The notes: generated from the letters alone by a model not told the origin. A stretch of 64,000 nucleotides of DNA from Streptomyces sp. PR69 (GCF_026420845.1 NZ_JAOWCB010000017.1:62001-126000), one strand, 5' to 3'; positions 1 through 8,562 are shown, counted from the first letter of the stretch. Numbers and translations are program-made.

Positions 1-505
1 ACCGCGGCACGGAGCCTTCCCCGGGCTCCTGAAGATGGACGCGGGAGTCGACCGACCCCGTGCGCTCGTCGCCGAGCAGAAACAGCTGTCCCTCCGGGAC
101 CGAGGCGCTGAAGCCCTGTGGCGAGGCCGGCCCGCCGCCGCTCAGATACGGCTCCTCCACCGCCGTGCCGTTGACGGTCAGCCGCCCTTGCGCGTCGCAG
201 CAGGCGATCTCATCGCCGCCGACGCCGACGACCCGCTTCACCATCGGCAGATCGCCCCATGTGGAGTCGGTGAAGACGACGATGTCCCCGCGTCTGACCT
301 CGTCGCCGGATATCCGCTCCGCCAGCACCCGGTCGCCCGCCTGCACGGTCGGCGACATCGAATCCGTCGGCACGGTGTAGGGCTGGTAGACGACGGCGCC
401 CCAGCCGAATCCGCCGAGGAAGAGCACACAGCCGACGGCCACGGCCAGCCCCGACAGCGCGCTGCCGAGGCGGCCGCGGCCGCCCGAACGTCCCGTTCCG
501 CCCAT
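1..505 (-). CDS. lepB: Type I signal peptidase (SipZ-type), C-terminus cut by window edge
   Basis: Membrane-bound serine/lysine protease that removes signal peptides from exported proteins. The visible 168 codons show one N-terminal membrane segment (about residues 18-40), the VPTDSM box with the catalytic Ser49, and the general-base Lys90 in MVKRVVGVGGD. The later GDE/D-x-S box lies near the window edge and no stop codon is inside the window. ATG at 505 was chosen because GGGGAG precedes it; an in-frame GTG at about 535 is an alternative. It is the last of four paralogues. By order it corresponds to sipZ of the S. lividans cluster, which is known there as the first gene of a separate operon. 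The 82 bp gap to the preceding paralogue fits that. Confidence 0.9.
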   Translation of the reverse strand, partial: MGGTGRSGGRGRLGSALSGLAVAVGCVLFLGGFGWGAVVYQPYTVPTDSMSPTVQAGDRVLAERISGDEVRRGDIVVFTDSTWGDLPMVKRVVGVGGDEIACCDAQGRLTVNGTAVEEPYLSGGGPASPQGFSASVPEGQLFLLGDERTGSVDSRVHLQEPGEGSVPR

Positions 506-587
506 CCCCAGCGCTCCCCGCCTCGGCGTTCTCACCGGCCCCCACGCGGCGGGCCGGAGCTCTGGGACGGCACCCTACCTGCCGGTC

Positions 588-1550
588 CTACCCGGCGGTA
601 TGCCCCGCGGCGGCCTGCCGTACGGTGCGGGCGGTCAGCCTGCGCCTGCGCCACAGCACGAGCGGCAGCGCGCCCGCCAGGCCCAGCGCCGCCGGAGCAG
701 CCGAGGAGGCCGTGCCGAGCGACCGCGCCGCCAGCGCATTGATCCCTGGCTGATCGAAGGTGTCCGGCACCGGCAGCGTCGACCAACGGTTCACCGGCCA
801 GGCGATCACCACGGCGCGCCCCACGACCTTGTCGACCGGGACGAAGCCGCCGTTCTTGTCCTCCATGTGGTAGCGGGAGTCCTGGGAGTTCTGACGGTGG
901 TCGCCCATCACCCAGATCATGCCGTCCGGCACCTTGAGCGGCCCGAAGGGCTGGTCGTCGCAGGGGGTGTTGCCGGGGAAGACATAGGGCTCGTCCAGCA
1001 CCTTGCCGTTGACCTTGACCGGGCCGCCCTTCTTGCACTCCACCGTGTCGCCGCCGATGGCGATCGTCCGCTTGATCAGGTCCTTCTCGTCGGCGGACGG
1101 CATCAGACCGATGAGGCTGAGGAACCGCTGGATCACGTTCGGGTCGGCCGTGGGCTCGCCCGCGAGCCAGCCGGCCGGGTCCTCGAAGACCACGACCTCG
1201 CCACGCTCGGGCTCGGAGCCGAACCACGGAGTGAGCTTGTCGACCAGCACCCGGTCACCGCGCTGCAGGGTGTTCTGCATCGAGTCCGACGGGATCGAGA
1301 ATGCCTGCAGCAGAAACGTCTTGATCAGCAGCGCGAGGATCAGCGCGATACCGATCAGAAGAGGCAGCTCCTTCCAGAAGGACCGCTGCTTCTTCTGTCC
1401 CGTACCGCCGCCGTCCTTGGCCTCACCCTCACCGGACTCCTGAGGCTCTTGCGGCTCCTGCGGTTCCCTCGGCTGATCCGTCACAGCTGGGGGCTGCCTG
1501 TCCTCGGACCCATCGTGGCCGGATCGTGCACCGACTGCCACATCCCCCAC
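588..1550 (-). CDS. lepB: Type I signal peptidase (SipY-type)
   Basis: Signal peptidase I of 320 residues. It has a charged, Glu/Pro-rich cytoplasmic N-terminus, a membrane segment near residues 62-84, IPSDSM with catalytic Ser90, Lys160 in DLIKRTIAIGGD, and the GDHRQNSQDSR box. A second hydrophobic segment near residues 288-306 followed by WRRRR looks like a C-terminal membrane anchor. The start is placed at GTG 1550 because GAGGAG lies at proper spacing; a GTG two codons earlier (1556) touches that RBS, and a GTG at 1484 is also possible. The start lies about 120 bp inside the upstream signal peptidase ORF, an unusually long overlap. Order suggests sipY. Confidence 0.93.
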   Translation of the reverse strand: MGDVAVGARSGHDGSEDRQPPAVTDQPREPQEPQEPQESGEGEAKDGGGTGQKKQRSFWKELPLLIGIALILALLIKTFLLQAFSIPSDSMQNTLQRGDRVLVDKLTPWFGSEPERGEVVVFEDPAGWLAGEPTADPNVIQRFLSLIGLMPSADEKDLIKRTIAIGGDTVECKKGGPVKVNGKVLDEPYVFPGNTPCDDQPFGPLKVPDGMIWVMGDHRQNSQDSRYHMEDKNGGFVPVDKVVGRAVVIAWPVNRWSTLPVPDTFDQPGINALAARSLGTASSAAPAALGLAGALPLVLWRRRRLTARTVRQAAAGHTAG

Positions 1551-2520
1551 ATCCACTCCTCATCTCCGTGCGAAACCGTCTGCCCCACAGAAGGCGCAGA
1601 CCCACCACTCCCATAACGAGCGGGAGTTCCGCAGGGCTCGGGAGCAGGACCATTCCCTTGAGATCCTGAGGTGACACCCTATGCGACACGGGCAGGGCGG
1701 CGGTCGGCCCGGAGGGCGCGTTGGGCACCGAGGCGTAGGTCTCACGCTCCTCCAGCGTGCGCCAGTGGCTCACCGGCCAGGCGATCACCACGGCGCGCCC
1801 GACGACCGAGTCCTCCGACACGGTGCCGCCCTGCTCGTCGAGGTGGAAACGGGAGTCGCCGGAGTTGGAGCGGTGGTCGCCGAGGACGAAGAACCGCCCC
1901 TGGGGCACCCGCACGTCAAACGCGATCTCGGAGGGGGCGTCTCCGGGGTTGAGGTACGGCTCGGTCAGAGGCGTTCCATTGACGGTCACGCGGCCGTCCG
2001 CATCGCAGCAGACCACCCGGTCGCCGCCCACCGCGATCACCCGCTTGATCAGATCCTGCTCGTCCTCGGACGGCAGCAGCCCGATGAAGCTCAGGACCTG
2101 TTTGATCTGTTTGATCCCGACCGGATCCTCTCCGGTCTGCTGGCTCTGCTCCTGCTGCAGCCAGCCGCCCGGGTCCTTGAACACGACGACGTCGCCGCGC
2201 TGCGGCTTGGAGCCGAACCACGGGGTCAGCTTGTCGACCAGCACCCGGTCCTGAATCCGTATGGTCTGCTCCATCGAGCCCGACGGAATGACGAACGCCT
2301 GCACCAGAAACGTCTTGAGCACCAGGGCTATCAGCAAGGCCACCACGATCAGGAGGGGTATCTCCTTCGCGGCGGAACGGCGACGCCGGCGTTTGACCTT
2401 CTGGGCCAGCCTGCGCCGCTCCGCGCGCCCCGGTAGCGCCCGTCCGCCGTCCGTGGGGCGCGTTCCGGTCGGCAGCCGGGTGTCCGCGCGGTGGCTCGCC
2501 TGCCGCCCCCGGCTACCCAT
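1429..2520 (-). CDS. lepB: Type I signal peptidase (SipX-type)
   Basis: Signal peptidase I of 363 residues. It has a strongly basic stretch (KVKRRRRR) before the membrane segment at about 53-75, IPSGSM with catalytic Ser82, Lys159 in DLIKRVIAVGGD, and GDHRSNSGDSR. A hydrophobic C-terminal segment (PAELPLVMGVVGL) precedes a Cys/Arg-rich tail of some 45 residues that reads through the start of the next gene. That tail is atypical: it is either a true overlap or the result of a one-base frameshift, since a neighbouring frame stops at 1560 just before the next RBS. ATG 2520 overlaps the upstream stop by 8 bp, so the genes are translationally linked. Corresponds by order to sipX. Confidence 0.9.
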   Translation of the reverse strand: MGSRGRQASHRADTRLPTGTRPTDGGRALPGRAERRRLAQKVKRRRRRSAAKEIPLLIVVALLIALVLKTFLVQAFVIPSGSMEQTIRIQDRVLVDKLTPWFGSKPQRGDVVVFKDPGGWLQQEQSQQTGEDPVGIKQIKQVLSFIGLLPSEDEQDLIKRVIAVGGDRVVCCDADGRVTVNGTPLTEPYLNPGDAPSEIAFDVRVPQGRFFVLGDHRSNSGDSRFHLDEQGGTVSEDSVVGRAVVIAWPVSHWRTLEERETYASVPNAPSGPTAALPVSHRVSPQDLKGMVLLPSPAELPLVMGVVGLRLLWGRRFRTEMRSGCGGCGSRCTIRPRWVRGQAAPSCDGSAEGTAGAARASGVR

Positions 2521-3391
2521 CGCCGCCGCCCGGACCGCCAAGGGCCCCGCGCACGCCGCCAAAGGCCCCGCCCGCGCCGCCCGCGGAGTCCGGGACCGCG
2601 TCGAAGGCGTCCGTCCGGGCCACGGACGACCAGCGGCCCGCCGGCCAGCCGATCCAGTCCGCCCGCCCGACGACCCTGTCCACCGGCACCATTCCTCCGC
2701 CGGGCTGTCCCAGGTGGTCACGGGAGTCCTGCGATCTGCTGCGGTGGTCTCCCATCACCCAGAGCCTGCCCTGTGGTACGACGATGTCGAAAGGCACCCG
2801 GGAGGGGGCGTCGCCGGGGTGCAGATACGCCTCGTCGACCGGTACGCCGTTCACCTCGACCCTGCCCCCCTCGTCGCAGCAGACCACATGATCCCCGCCC
2901 ACGCCCACCACGCGCTTCACAAAGTCGGTCTCCGCGGGCTCCGCGAGCCCCACCATGGCCAGCGCGCCGCGGGTGAAGGCGCTGACCGGGTTCTCCTCGG
3001 CGCTCTCGCGCACAAAGGACCCCCGCCCGTCGAAGACGACGACGTCCCCGCGCTCGGGCCGGTCACCGAAACGGTACGCCAGCTTGTTCACCAGCACCCG
3101 GTCCCCGACTTGGAGCGTGGGCTCCATCGAGCCGCTGGGGATCTGGAAGGGCTGGATGACGAAATGGCTCAGCAGCAGGACGAACACCGCGCAGACCGCG
3201 CCGAGCAGCCCCGTGCTGCGCCAGCTCAGCCGGTGCAGCGCCGCGCGACCCGCCGCACGGACCCTCCCGGGCCCAGAACGCCCAGCGTGCGCCGGGGGCG
3301 CAGAACGCACGGAGCGCGACCCCTCTCCCTCCTCCCCGGTCTCGGGGGCGGAAGAGCGGTCGCGCTCCGTGTGCAGTGCTTCGGTGTCCAT
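2513..3391 (-). CDS. lepB: Type I signal peptidase (SipW-type)
   Basis: Signal peptidase I of 292 residues and first of the tandem cluster. It has a membrane segment near residues 61-79, IPSGSM with catalytic Ser88, Lys159 in DFVKRVVGVGGD, and GDHRSRSQDSR. Unlike the next two paralogues it ends in a Gly-rich tail without a second membrane segment. It lies 72 bp downstream of rplS on the same strand. In S. lividans sipW-sipX-sipY are known to form an operon; the 8 bp overlap with the following gene supports that here. ATG 3391 lacks a strong RBS. Confidence 0.92.
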   Translation of the reverse strand: MDTEALHTERDRSSAPETGEEGEGSRSVRSAPPAHAGRSGPGRVRAAGRAALHRLSWRSTGLLGAVCAVFVLLLSHFVIQPFQIPSGSMEPTLQVGDRVLVNKLAYRFGDRPERGDVVVFDGRGSFVRESAEENPVSAFTRGALAMVGLAEPAETDFVKRVVGVGGDHVVCCDEGGRVEVNGVPVDEAYLHPGDAPSRVPFDIVVPQGRLWVMGDHRSRSQDSRDHLGQPGGGMVPVDRVVGRADWIGWPAGRWSSVARTDAFDAVPDSAGGAGGAFGGVRGALGGPGGGDG

Positions 3392-3463
3392 CGGGGCCAG
3401 ATGCTATCCGGCCCTGCTGTGAACGCGGTGTGAGCCAGCGGCCGACCAGGTCGGCGGCGGGGC

Positions 3464-3814
3464 TCAGTTCTCGCGCTTCTCCTTGATCTTCGCAGCCTTG
3501 CCGCGCAGCTCACGCAGGTAGTACAGCTTGGCACGGCGGACGTCACCGCGGGTGACGAGCTCGATCTTCTCGAAGATCGGGCTGTGCACCGGGAAGGTGC
3601 GCTCGACGCCGACGGAGAAGGAGACCTTGCGGACCGTGAAGGTCTCGCTCACACCCGCGCCCTGGCGGCGGATGACCACGCCCTTGAACTGCTGGATACG
3701 GGAGCGGTTGCCCTCGATGACGCGCACGTGGACGTTCACGGTGTCGCCGGGGCGGAAGTCGGGGACGTCGGTGCGCAGCGAAGCGGCGTTGACGTCGTCG
3801 AGCAGGTGAGCCAT
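3464..3814 (-). CDS. rplS: 50S ribosomal protein L19
   Basis: Component of the large ribosomal subunit at the 30S interface. The 116-residue product starts MAHLLDDVNAASLR and contains FRPGDTVNVHVRVIEGNRSRIQQFKG and the RRAKLYYLRELRGKAAKIKE C-terminal region typical of bL19. ATG 3814 was preferred over an in-frame ATG nine codons upstream because family members start here. It lies after trmD in the order rpsP-KH-rimM-trmD-rplS, which is conserved in bacteria. Confidence 0.97.
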   Translation of the reverse strand: MAHLLDDVNAASLRTDVPDFRPGDTVNVHVRVIEGNRSRIQQFKGVVIRRQGAGVSETFTVRKVSFSVGVERTFPVHSPIFEKIELVTRGDVRRAKLYYLRELRGKAAKIKEKREN

Positions 3815-3945
3815 GGTGGTCTGCTTCCTCGCCGATGCCACAGGTCATCAGCGGAATGATCGTGATGAGAATCAGGGTGCCGTATACGCCGGGCGGGCGT
3901 CGGTCCCCCTGTGGCAGGGGCGCCGGCCGGACGCACAGCAGCGGC

Positions 3946-4767
3946 TCATTCTTCCACGTCCGCCCGTCTGCGCCAAAATCGGCCGCCGGGCTCCGGCTCC
4001 CAGCCCAGTATGGAGAGGATCTCCCGGTCCTTCTTGTCGAAGGCAGCGGAGTCACAGCGCTCGATCAGATCCGGCCGGTTGCGGGCGGTACGGCGGAAGG
4101 CCTCGTCCCGGCGCCAGCGTGCGATCTTCCCGTGGTGGCCGCTGAGCAGCACCTCGGGGATGGTGCGGCCGCGCCACTGGGGCGGCTTGGTGTAGACGGG
4201 GCCTTCGAGGAGGTTGGCCATCGCGCCGGGGGCGAAGGAGTCGTCGCGGTGGGATTCGGCGTTGCCGAGGACGCCGGGCAGCAGCCGGGCCACGGCTTCG
4301 GTGATGACCAGGACGGCCGCCTCGCCGCCCGCCAGCACATAGTCGCCGATCGACACCTCGTACACCGGCATCCGGGTGGCGTACTCGTCGATGACCCGGC
4401 GGTCGATGCCCTCGTACCGGGCGGGGGTGAAGATCAGCCACGGCTTCCGGGAGAGCTCGACCGCGACCTCCTGGGTGAAGGGGCGGCCGCTCGGCGTGGG
4501 GACGACGAGGACGGGCTCGCGGGCGCCGGACTCATAGCCGTCGGCGAGGGTCTGGTCGAGCGCCTCGCCCCAGGGCTCGGTCTTCATCACCATGCCGGGG
4601 CCGCCGCCGTAGGGGGTGTCGTCGACGGTGCTGTGCCGGTCGTACGTCCAGTCCCGCAGGTCGTGGACGTGGACATCGAGCTGGCCGCGGGCGCGGGCCT
4701 TGCCGACGAGCGAGACGTTCAGCGGCTCCAGATACTCGGGGAAGATCGTGACGACGTCGAGCCGCAT
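3946..4767 (-). CDS. trmD: tRNA (guanine-N1-)-methyltransferase
   Basis: Methylates G37 of tRNAs next to the anticodon, using SAM, to prevent frameshifting. The 273-residue protein has MRLDVVTIFPEYLEPL at the N-terminus and the SPOUT trefoil-knot sequences YEGIDRRVIDEYA, SIGDYVLAGGEAA and PGVLGNAESHRDDSF. GPVYTKPPQWRG and VLLSGHHGKIARWRR follow. The start codon overlaps the rimM stop by one base, indicating translational coupling. Confidence 0.98.
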   Translation of the reverse strand: MRLDVVTIFPEYLEPLNVSLVGKARARGQLDVHVHDLRDWTYDRHSTVDDTPYGGGPGMVMKTEPWGEALDQTLADGYESGAREPVLVVPTPSGRPFTQEVAVELSRKPWLIFTPARYEGIDRRVIDEYATRMPVYEVSIGDYVLAGGEAAVLVITEAVARLLPGVLGNAESHRDDSFAPGAMANLLEGPVYTKPPQWRGRTIPEVLLSGHHGKIARWRRDEAFRRTARNRPDLIERCDSAAFDKKDREILSILGWEPEPGGRFWRRRADVEE

Positions 4768-5354
4768 CAGTTCCCGCCCTCGTCCGCCGGAGCAGCGTCC
4801 GCCGGGGCGGCGTCCGCCGTCCTGGTGGACGCGATCTCCGCCTGGCTGTCGTCGATGAGACCGGGCGGCGGGGTGATGACGGCCCGCTGCTCTTCGAGAT
4901 CGATCTCGGCGACGATCTCCTCGACGAACGGGATCATGACCTCGCTGCCGTCGGGGCGCTCCACGATGAACAGATCCTGCGACGGCAGATGCGAGATCTC
5001 GGTGATCCGCCCGACGGCCGTCCCGTCGGCGAGGACGACGTCCAGATCCATGAGCTGGTGGTCGTAGTACTCGTCGGGGTCCTCGGGAAGCTCGTCCGGG
5101 TCGACCTCCGCGATGAGGAGGGTGTTGCGCAGCGCCTCCGCGGCGTTGCGGTCGCGTACGCCCTCGAAGCGCAGCAGCAGCCTGCCGCTGTGCACCCGGC
5201 CGGACTCGATGGTCAGCGGGCCGGCAGAGGCCGGCTCGGTGGCCAGTACGGCGCCGGGGCCGAGCCTCAGCTCCGGCTCGTCGGTCCGCACCTCGACGGT
5301 GACCTCGCCCTTGATGCCATGGGCGCGGCCGATCCGCGCGACTACCAACTGCAC
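4767..5354 (-). CDS. rimM: Ribosome maturation factor RimM
   Basis: Assists 30S subunit maturation, binding S19 near the 16S rRNA 3' domain. The product starts VQLVVARIGRAHGIKGEVTVEVRTDEPE (N-terminal RimM domain). The PRC-barrel part carries YYDHQLMDLDVVLADG, HLPSQDLFIVERPDG and MIPFVEEIVAEIDLE. The C-terminus has a short Ala/Asp/Pro repeat (DAAPADAAPADE). GTG 5354 was chosen because AGGAG lies 8 nt upstream; an ATG six codons earlier lacks this. 195 residues. Confidence 0.95.
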   Translation of the reverse strand: MQLVVARIGRAHGIKGEVTVEVRTDEPELRLGPGAVLATEPASAGPLTIESGRVHSGRLLLRFEGVRDRNAAEALRNTLLIAEVDPDELPEDPDEYYDHQLMDLDVVLADGTAVGRITEISHLPSQDLFIVERPDGSEVMIPFVEEIVAEIDLEEQRAVITPPPGLIDDSQAEIASTRTADAAPADAAPADEGGN

Positions 5355-5380
5355 GCTCAATGCTCCTGTCATACGACGAC

Positions 5381-5414
5381 GGGCCGGGGCGGGCCCATAG
5401 GCCCTCCCCGGCCC
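5381..5414 (-). terminator. Intra-operon GC-rich hairpin between the KH gene and rimM
   Basis: A perfect 9 bp outer stem (5381-5389 with 5406-5414) and a 5 bp inner stem (5391-5395 with 5400-5404) close on a CATA loop. There is no T-run. It could attenuate transcription into rimM-trmD-rplS or be an RNA-processing or stability element. Confidence 0.5.
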
Positions 5415-5449
5415 GTGCCGGCGCTTCTCAAGGCAGAACAGCCAACTGC

Positions 5450-5689
5450 TCAGCGGACCTGGTCCACGTCGACGAGGTCGACGCGGATGCCGCGGCCGCC
5501 GATGGCACCGACGACGGTGCGCAGGGCACGTGCGGTGCGGCCGTTGCGGCCGATCACCTTACCGAGATCGTCGGGGTGGACCCGGACCTCGAGCACGCGT
5601 CCGCGGCGCAGATTGCGCGAGGCCACATGGACGTCGTCCGGGTAGTCGACGATGCCCTTCACGAGGTGCTCGAGAGCCTCCTCGAGCAT
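5450..5689 (-). CDS. KH-domain RNA-binding protein (KhpA family)
   Basis: Small 79-residue single-KH-domain protein. It has the GXXG-type RNA-binding loop in DDLGKVIGRNGRTARALR and the C-terminal strand GRGIRVDLVDVD. It lies 2 bp downstream of rpsP in the classic rpsP-KH-rimM arrangement. The family (KhpA/YlqC) is known in firmicutes to bind RNA with KhpB; its role in actinobacteria is inferred. Confidence 0.93.
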   Translation of the reverse strand: MLEEALEHLVKGIVDYPDDVHVASRNLRRGRVLEVRVHPDDLGKVIGRNGRTARALRTVVGAIGGRGIRVDLVDVDQVR

Positions 5690-5691
5690 GC

Positions 5692-6135
5692 TCAGGCCTC
5701 GGTCGACTCGGTGGACTCGGCCGCCTCAGCAGCCTCGTCCGCCTTCTTGTCGGCCTTCTTGGCCTTGGGGGTGATGGCCTCGCCCTTGGCCTCGTCGCCC
5801 TCAAAGGCCTTGGTGAAGGCCTCGAACGCGGCGCGCTTGTCCTTCGGCTCGGCGACCTTCAGCGGCTCGGGAGCCGGCAGGCCCTTGTGCTTCTGCCAGT
5901 CGCCGGTGAGCTTCAGAATCGCGAGGACCGGCTCGGTCGGCTGGGCGCCGACGGACAGCCAGTACTGCGCGCGCTCCGAGTTGACCTCGATGCGGGAGGG
6001 GTTCTGCACCGGGTGGTACAGGCCGATCTCCTCGATGGCCCGGCCGTCACGGCGGGTACGGGAGTCGGCGACGACGATGCGGTAGTGAGGCGAACGGATC
6101 TTGCCCAGACGCTTCAGCTTGATCTTGACTGCCAC
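5692..6135 (-). CDS. rpsP: 30S ribosomal protein S16
   Basis: Small-subunit protein with KIKLKRLGKIRSPHYRIVVADSRTRRDGRAIEEIG at the N-terminus and PTEPVLAILKLTGDWQKHKG. An actinobacterial Lys/Ala/Glu-rich C-terminal extension of about 50 residues follows, giving 147 residues. The start is GTG 6135 (VAVKIKLKR), with AGGAG about 11 nt upstream; the longer reading has no family support. First gene of the rpsP-KH-rimM-trmD-rplS operon. Confidence 0.96.
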   Translation of the reverse strand: MAVKIKLKRLGKIRSPHYRIVVADSRTRRDGRAIEEIGLYHPVQNPSRIEVNSERAQYWLSVGAQPTEPVLAILKLTGDWQKHKGLPAPEPLKVAEPKDKRAAFEAFTKAFEGDEAKGEAITPKAKKADKKADEAAEAAESTESTEA

Positions 6136-6300
6136 GGGAGTGGTGTCTCCTGGTGTTGACGTGGTGGGGCACAACGAGATGCCACGTGGGGTTGCGGTAC
6201 TCGGGGTGCCCGATGGACGCGCCAGCCGGAGGCGAGAGGGGTCCTGTGCGGCTGTCGAGTACAGCTAGCCATTGTGCCACACCGCGGCGGGGCGCACCGG

Positions 6301-6351
6301 CCCACCCCCGCAGCCGGCCCACCCCCGCAGCCGGTCCGCACCCCCAGCCGG
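6301..6351. repeat. Three tandem 17-bp units
   Basis: Two identical units CCCACCCCCGCAGCCGG (6301-6317, 6318-6334) and a third diverged copy (6335-6351) lie between rpsP and the SprT-like gene. No coding signal was seen in the 6136-6388 interval. Confidence 0.75.
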
Positions 6352-6388
6352 TTCGAGTCCGGCACGGGGCACGGGGCGCGGGCGCGGG

Positions 6389-7018
6389 TCAGCCAGCCGC
6401 GCCCACGGTCTCCGGAATCCGGAAGGGTTTGCCGCAGCCGCCGCAGACGATCGGCGCCTGGGCCAGCACCGAGGGGACGACCCTGACATTGCGCCCGCAG
6501 TCGCACACGGCCTTCACTCGCACGCCGCCGCCCGACGAGCCGTGCCGGGCGGCCGGACCGCGGAAGGAGCGTTTGGTGTCGGCGGCCGTGGCGGCCGTAT
6601 GCGCCCGCAGGGCGCGCTGCAGTCTCTCGATCGTGGACCGATAGCGCCGCTTCGCCTCGGGGTTGAGCGTCACCAGCGAGAAACCGCTGCTTGGATGCGG
6701 CTCCTCCGGATGGTCCAGACCCATCTCCTCGGCGATCGCCAGGAATCGGCGGTTGTGGTAGCGGCCGGCGCGCGAAGTGTCGCGGACGCCGCGCGCGGCG
6801 GCGATGCCATGGACTGCCTCATGGAGCAGCCGCTCGAAGGAGAGCTCCGCGCCGCATGCGGACGAGGACTCTCCGATCAGGGACTCTGGCGCAGCGAGAT
6901 CCGGCAGCTCGGGGTGGTGCCGTTGAATGTCGGCCCACGCCTGCGCCAGCTCCGCTGCGAGAACAGGTGGTGTCGTGCTCACGTCGTGATAACGAGCCGC
7001 AGCGCTCACGGGTTCCAT
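6389..7018 (-). CDS. SprT-like putative zinc metalloprotein
   Basis: About 209 residues. The N-terminal half contains LLHEAVHGIAAARG, an HExxH zinc-binding motif, followed by GRYHNRRFLAIAEEMGL in the arrangement of SprT-like metallopeptidases. The C-terminal part carries two Cys pairs (VCDCG and VCGGCG) as a likely zinc ribbon. Substrate unknown. ATG 7018 was chosen, but ATG 7033, GTG 7009 and GTG 6982 are in frame and none has a clear RBS, so the start is uncertain. It is monocistronic or read together with proS upstream. Confidence 0.72.
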   Translation of the reverse strand: MEPVSAAARYHDVSTTPPVLAAELAQAWADIQRHHPELPDLAAPESLIGESSSACGAELSFERLLHEAVHGIAAARGVRDTSRAGRYHNRRFLAIAEEMGLDHPEEPHPSSGFSLVTLNPEAKRRYRSTIERLQRALRAHTAATAADTKRSFRGPAARHGSSGGGVRVKAVCDCGRNVRVVPSVLAQAPIVCGGCGKPFRIPETVGAAG

Positions 7019-7146
7019 TCCGGGGCATCTCAAATAATTTGCACGTACCCGTCAGTTTCCATTGAGCCAACACAGCTCCCACCAAGGTGGTACGTACCTG
7101 ACAGCGCCGAGGACGGCCGCCGGCGCCCGCCTCGTGTTCCGTACGC

Positions 7147-8562
7147 TCAGTAGGCGCGCGCCACGACGGCGACCGCGCCGGGCTCGTCGTCCGACGCCGG
7201 CACGGAACCGTCCTCCGCGATCAGGCAGCGTACCGACACAGCCTGCTCCGCGAGGACGGCCTCACCCTCCTGGCCCAAAGTCGCCCACGGAATCCGGGCC
7301 CAGCCTCCGGCGTTCGCCGCCTCCGCGGCCTCCGCGAGCGTGGAGACATCGCTGGTCCGCGCCTCGCGACGGTCCCGGGACTGCCGCAGCAGCAGCGCCT
7401 GGTCCTCTTCGAGGATCTTCGGGAGCAGTTCGGCCAGCGACTCGATGCTCACCGGCTCCTTCCCGCCGGGAATCCGGCGGGCCAGCATCGCGTTCCCGGC
7501 CGCCAGATCGCGCGGACCGACCTCGATCCGCACCGGGACGCCCTTGAGCTCCCAGTCCACGGCCCGGCGGCCGAACGGGGTGTCCGTGCGGTCGTCGACC
7601 TGCACCCGCACCCCCGCCGCCGTCAGCCGGTCGCCGATCTCACGGACCTTGGCGAGCACCGCGTCGTCGCCCCTGACAGCCAGCACCACCGCCTGGACCG
7701 GGGCGAGACGCGGCGGGACCCGCAGTCCGGCGTCATCGCCATGGGACATGATCAGCCCGCCGACCATCCGGGTGGAGGAGCCCCAGGAGGTCTGCCAGGC
7801 GAGCTCCTGCTTGCCTTCCTTGGACAGATACGTGGTGTTGAACGCCTTGGAGAAGTTGGTCCCCAGCTCATGGCTGGTACCCATCTGCAGGGCCTTGCCG
7901 TCGCCCATCATCCCTTCCAGGGTGAGGGTGTTGATGGCTCCCGCGAACCGCTCACGCGGCGTCTTGCGGCCCAGCACCACGTCGATCGCCAGCACATTCA
8001 CCATGAAGTCCGCATAGACGTTCCGGTGGATATGGGCCGCATAGTCGCGTGCTTCCTCGTACGTGGCATGGGCGGTGTGCCCCTCCTGCCACAGGAACTC
8101 CGTGGTACGCAGGAAGACGCGCGGGCGCATCTCCCAACGGACCACATTCGCCCACTGGTTGATCAGCAGGGGCAGATCCCGGTAGCTCTGCACCCACTTC
8201 GAGAAATAGTCATTGATGATCGTCTCGGAGGTGGGCCGTACGACGACGGGCTCCTCCAGCTCCTTGCCGCCGCCGTGCGTGACCACGGCCAGCTCAGGCG
8301 CGAATCCCTCGACGTGCTCAGCTTCCCGCGTCAGGTAAGACTGGGGGATGAAGAGCGGGAAGTAGGCGTTCGAAGCGCCCGCCTCCTTGATGCGGGCGTC
8401 CATCTCCTGCTGCATCCGCTCCCACAGACCGTATCCGTACGGCCGGATGACCATGGTGCCGCGCACCGGGCCGTTGTCCGCCAGCTCGGCCTTGTTGATC
8501 AAGTCCTGGTACCAGCGTGGGAAGTCTTCCGCCTGGGGCGTGAGAACGGGTGCCTTAGCCAT
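7147..8562 (-). CDS. proS: Prolyl-tRNA synthetase, eukaryote/archaeon-like type
   Basis: Charges tRNA-Pro with proline. The product (471 residues from MAKAPVLTP) lacks the long editing insertion of the bacterial type. It has class II motif 2 with RTTEFLWQEGHTAHATYEEA, motif 3 around GGLIMSHGDDAGLRVPP, an anticodon-binding domain, and a C-terminal region with GGWARIPW ending in a terminal Tyr. These are features known for the archaeal/eukaryotic-like ProRS. ATG 8562 is favoured over further upstream codons by similarity. Streptomyces usually carry a separate bacterial-type proS, so this may be a second copy. Confidence 0.93.
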   Translation of the reverse strand: MAKAPVLTPQAEDFPRWYQDLINKAELADNGPVRGTMVIRPYGYGLWERMQQEMDARIKEAGASNAYFPLFIPQSYLTREAEHVEGFAPELAVVTHGGGKELEEPVVVRPTSETIINDYFSKWVQSYRDLPLLINQWANVVRWEMRPRVFLRTTEFLWQEGHTAHATYEEARDYAAHIHRNVYADFMVNVLAIDVVLGRKTPRERFAGAINTLTLEGMMGDGKALQMGTSHELGTNFSKAFNTTYLSKEGKQELAWQTSWGSSTRMVGGLIMSHGDDAGLRVPPRLAPVQAVVLAVRGDDAVLAKVREIGDRLTAAGVRVQVDDRTDTPFGRRAVDWELKGVPVRIEVGPRDLAAGNAMLARRIPGGKEPVSIESLAELLPKILEEDQALLLRQSRDRREARTSDVSTLAEAAEAANAGGWARIPWATLGQEGEAVLAEQAVSVRCLIAEDGSVPASDDEPGAVAVVARAY

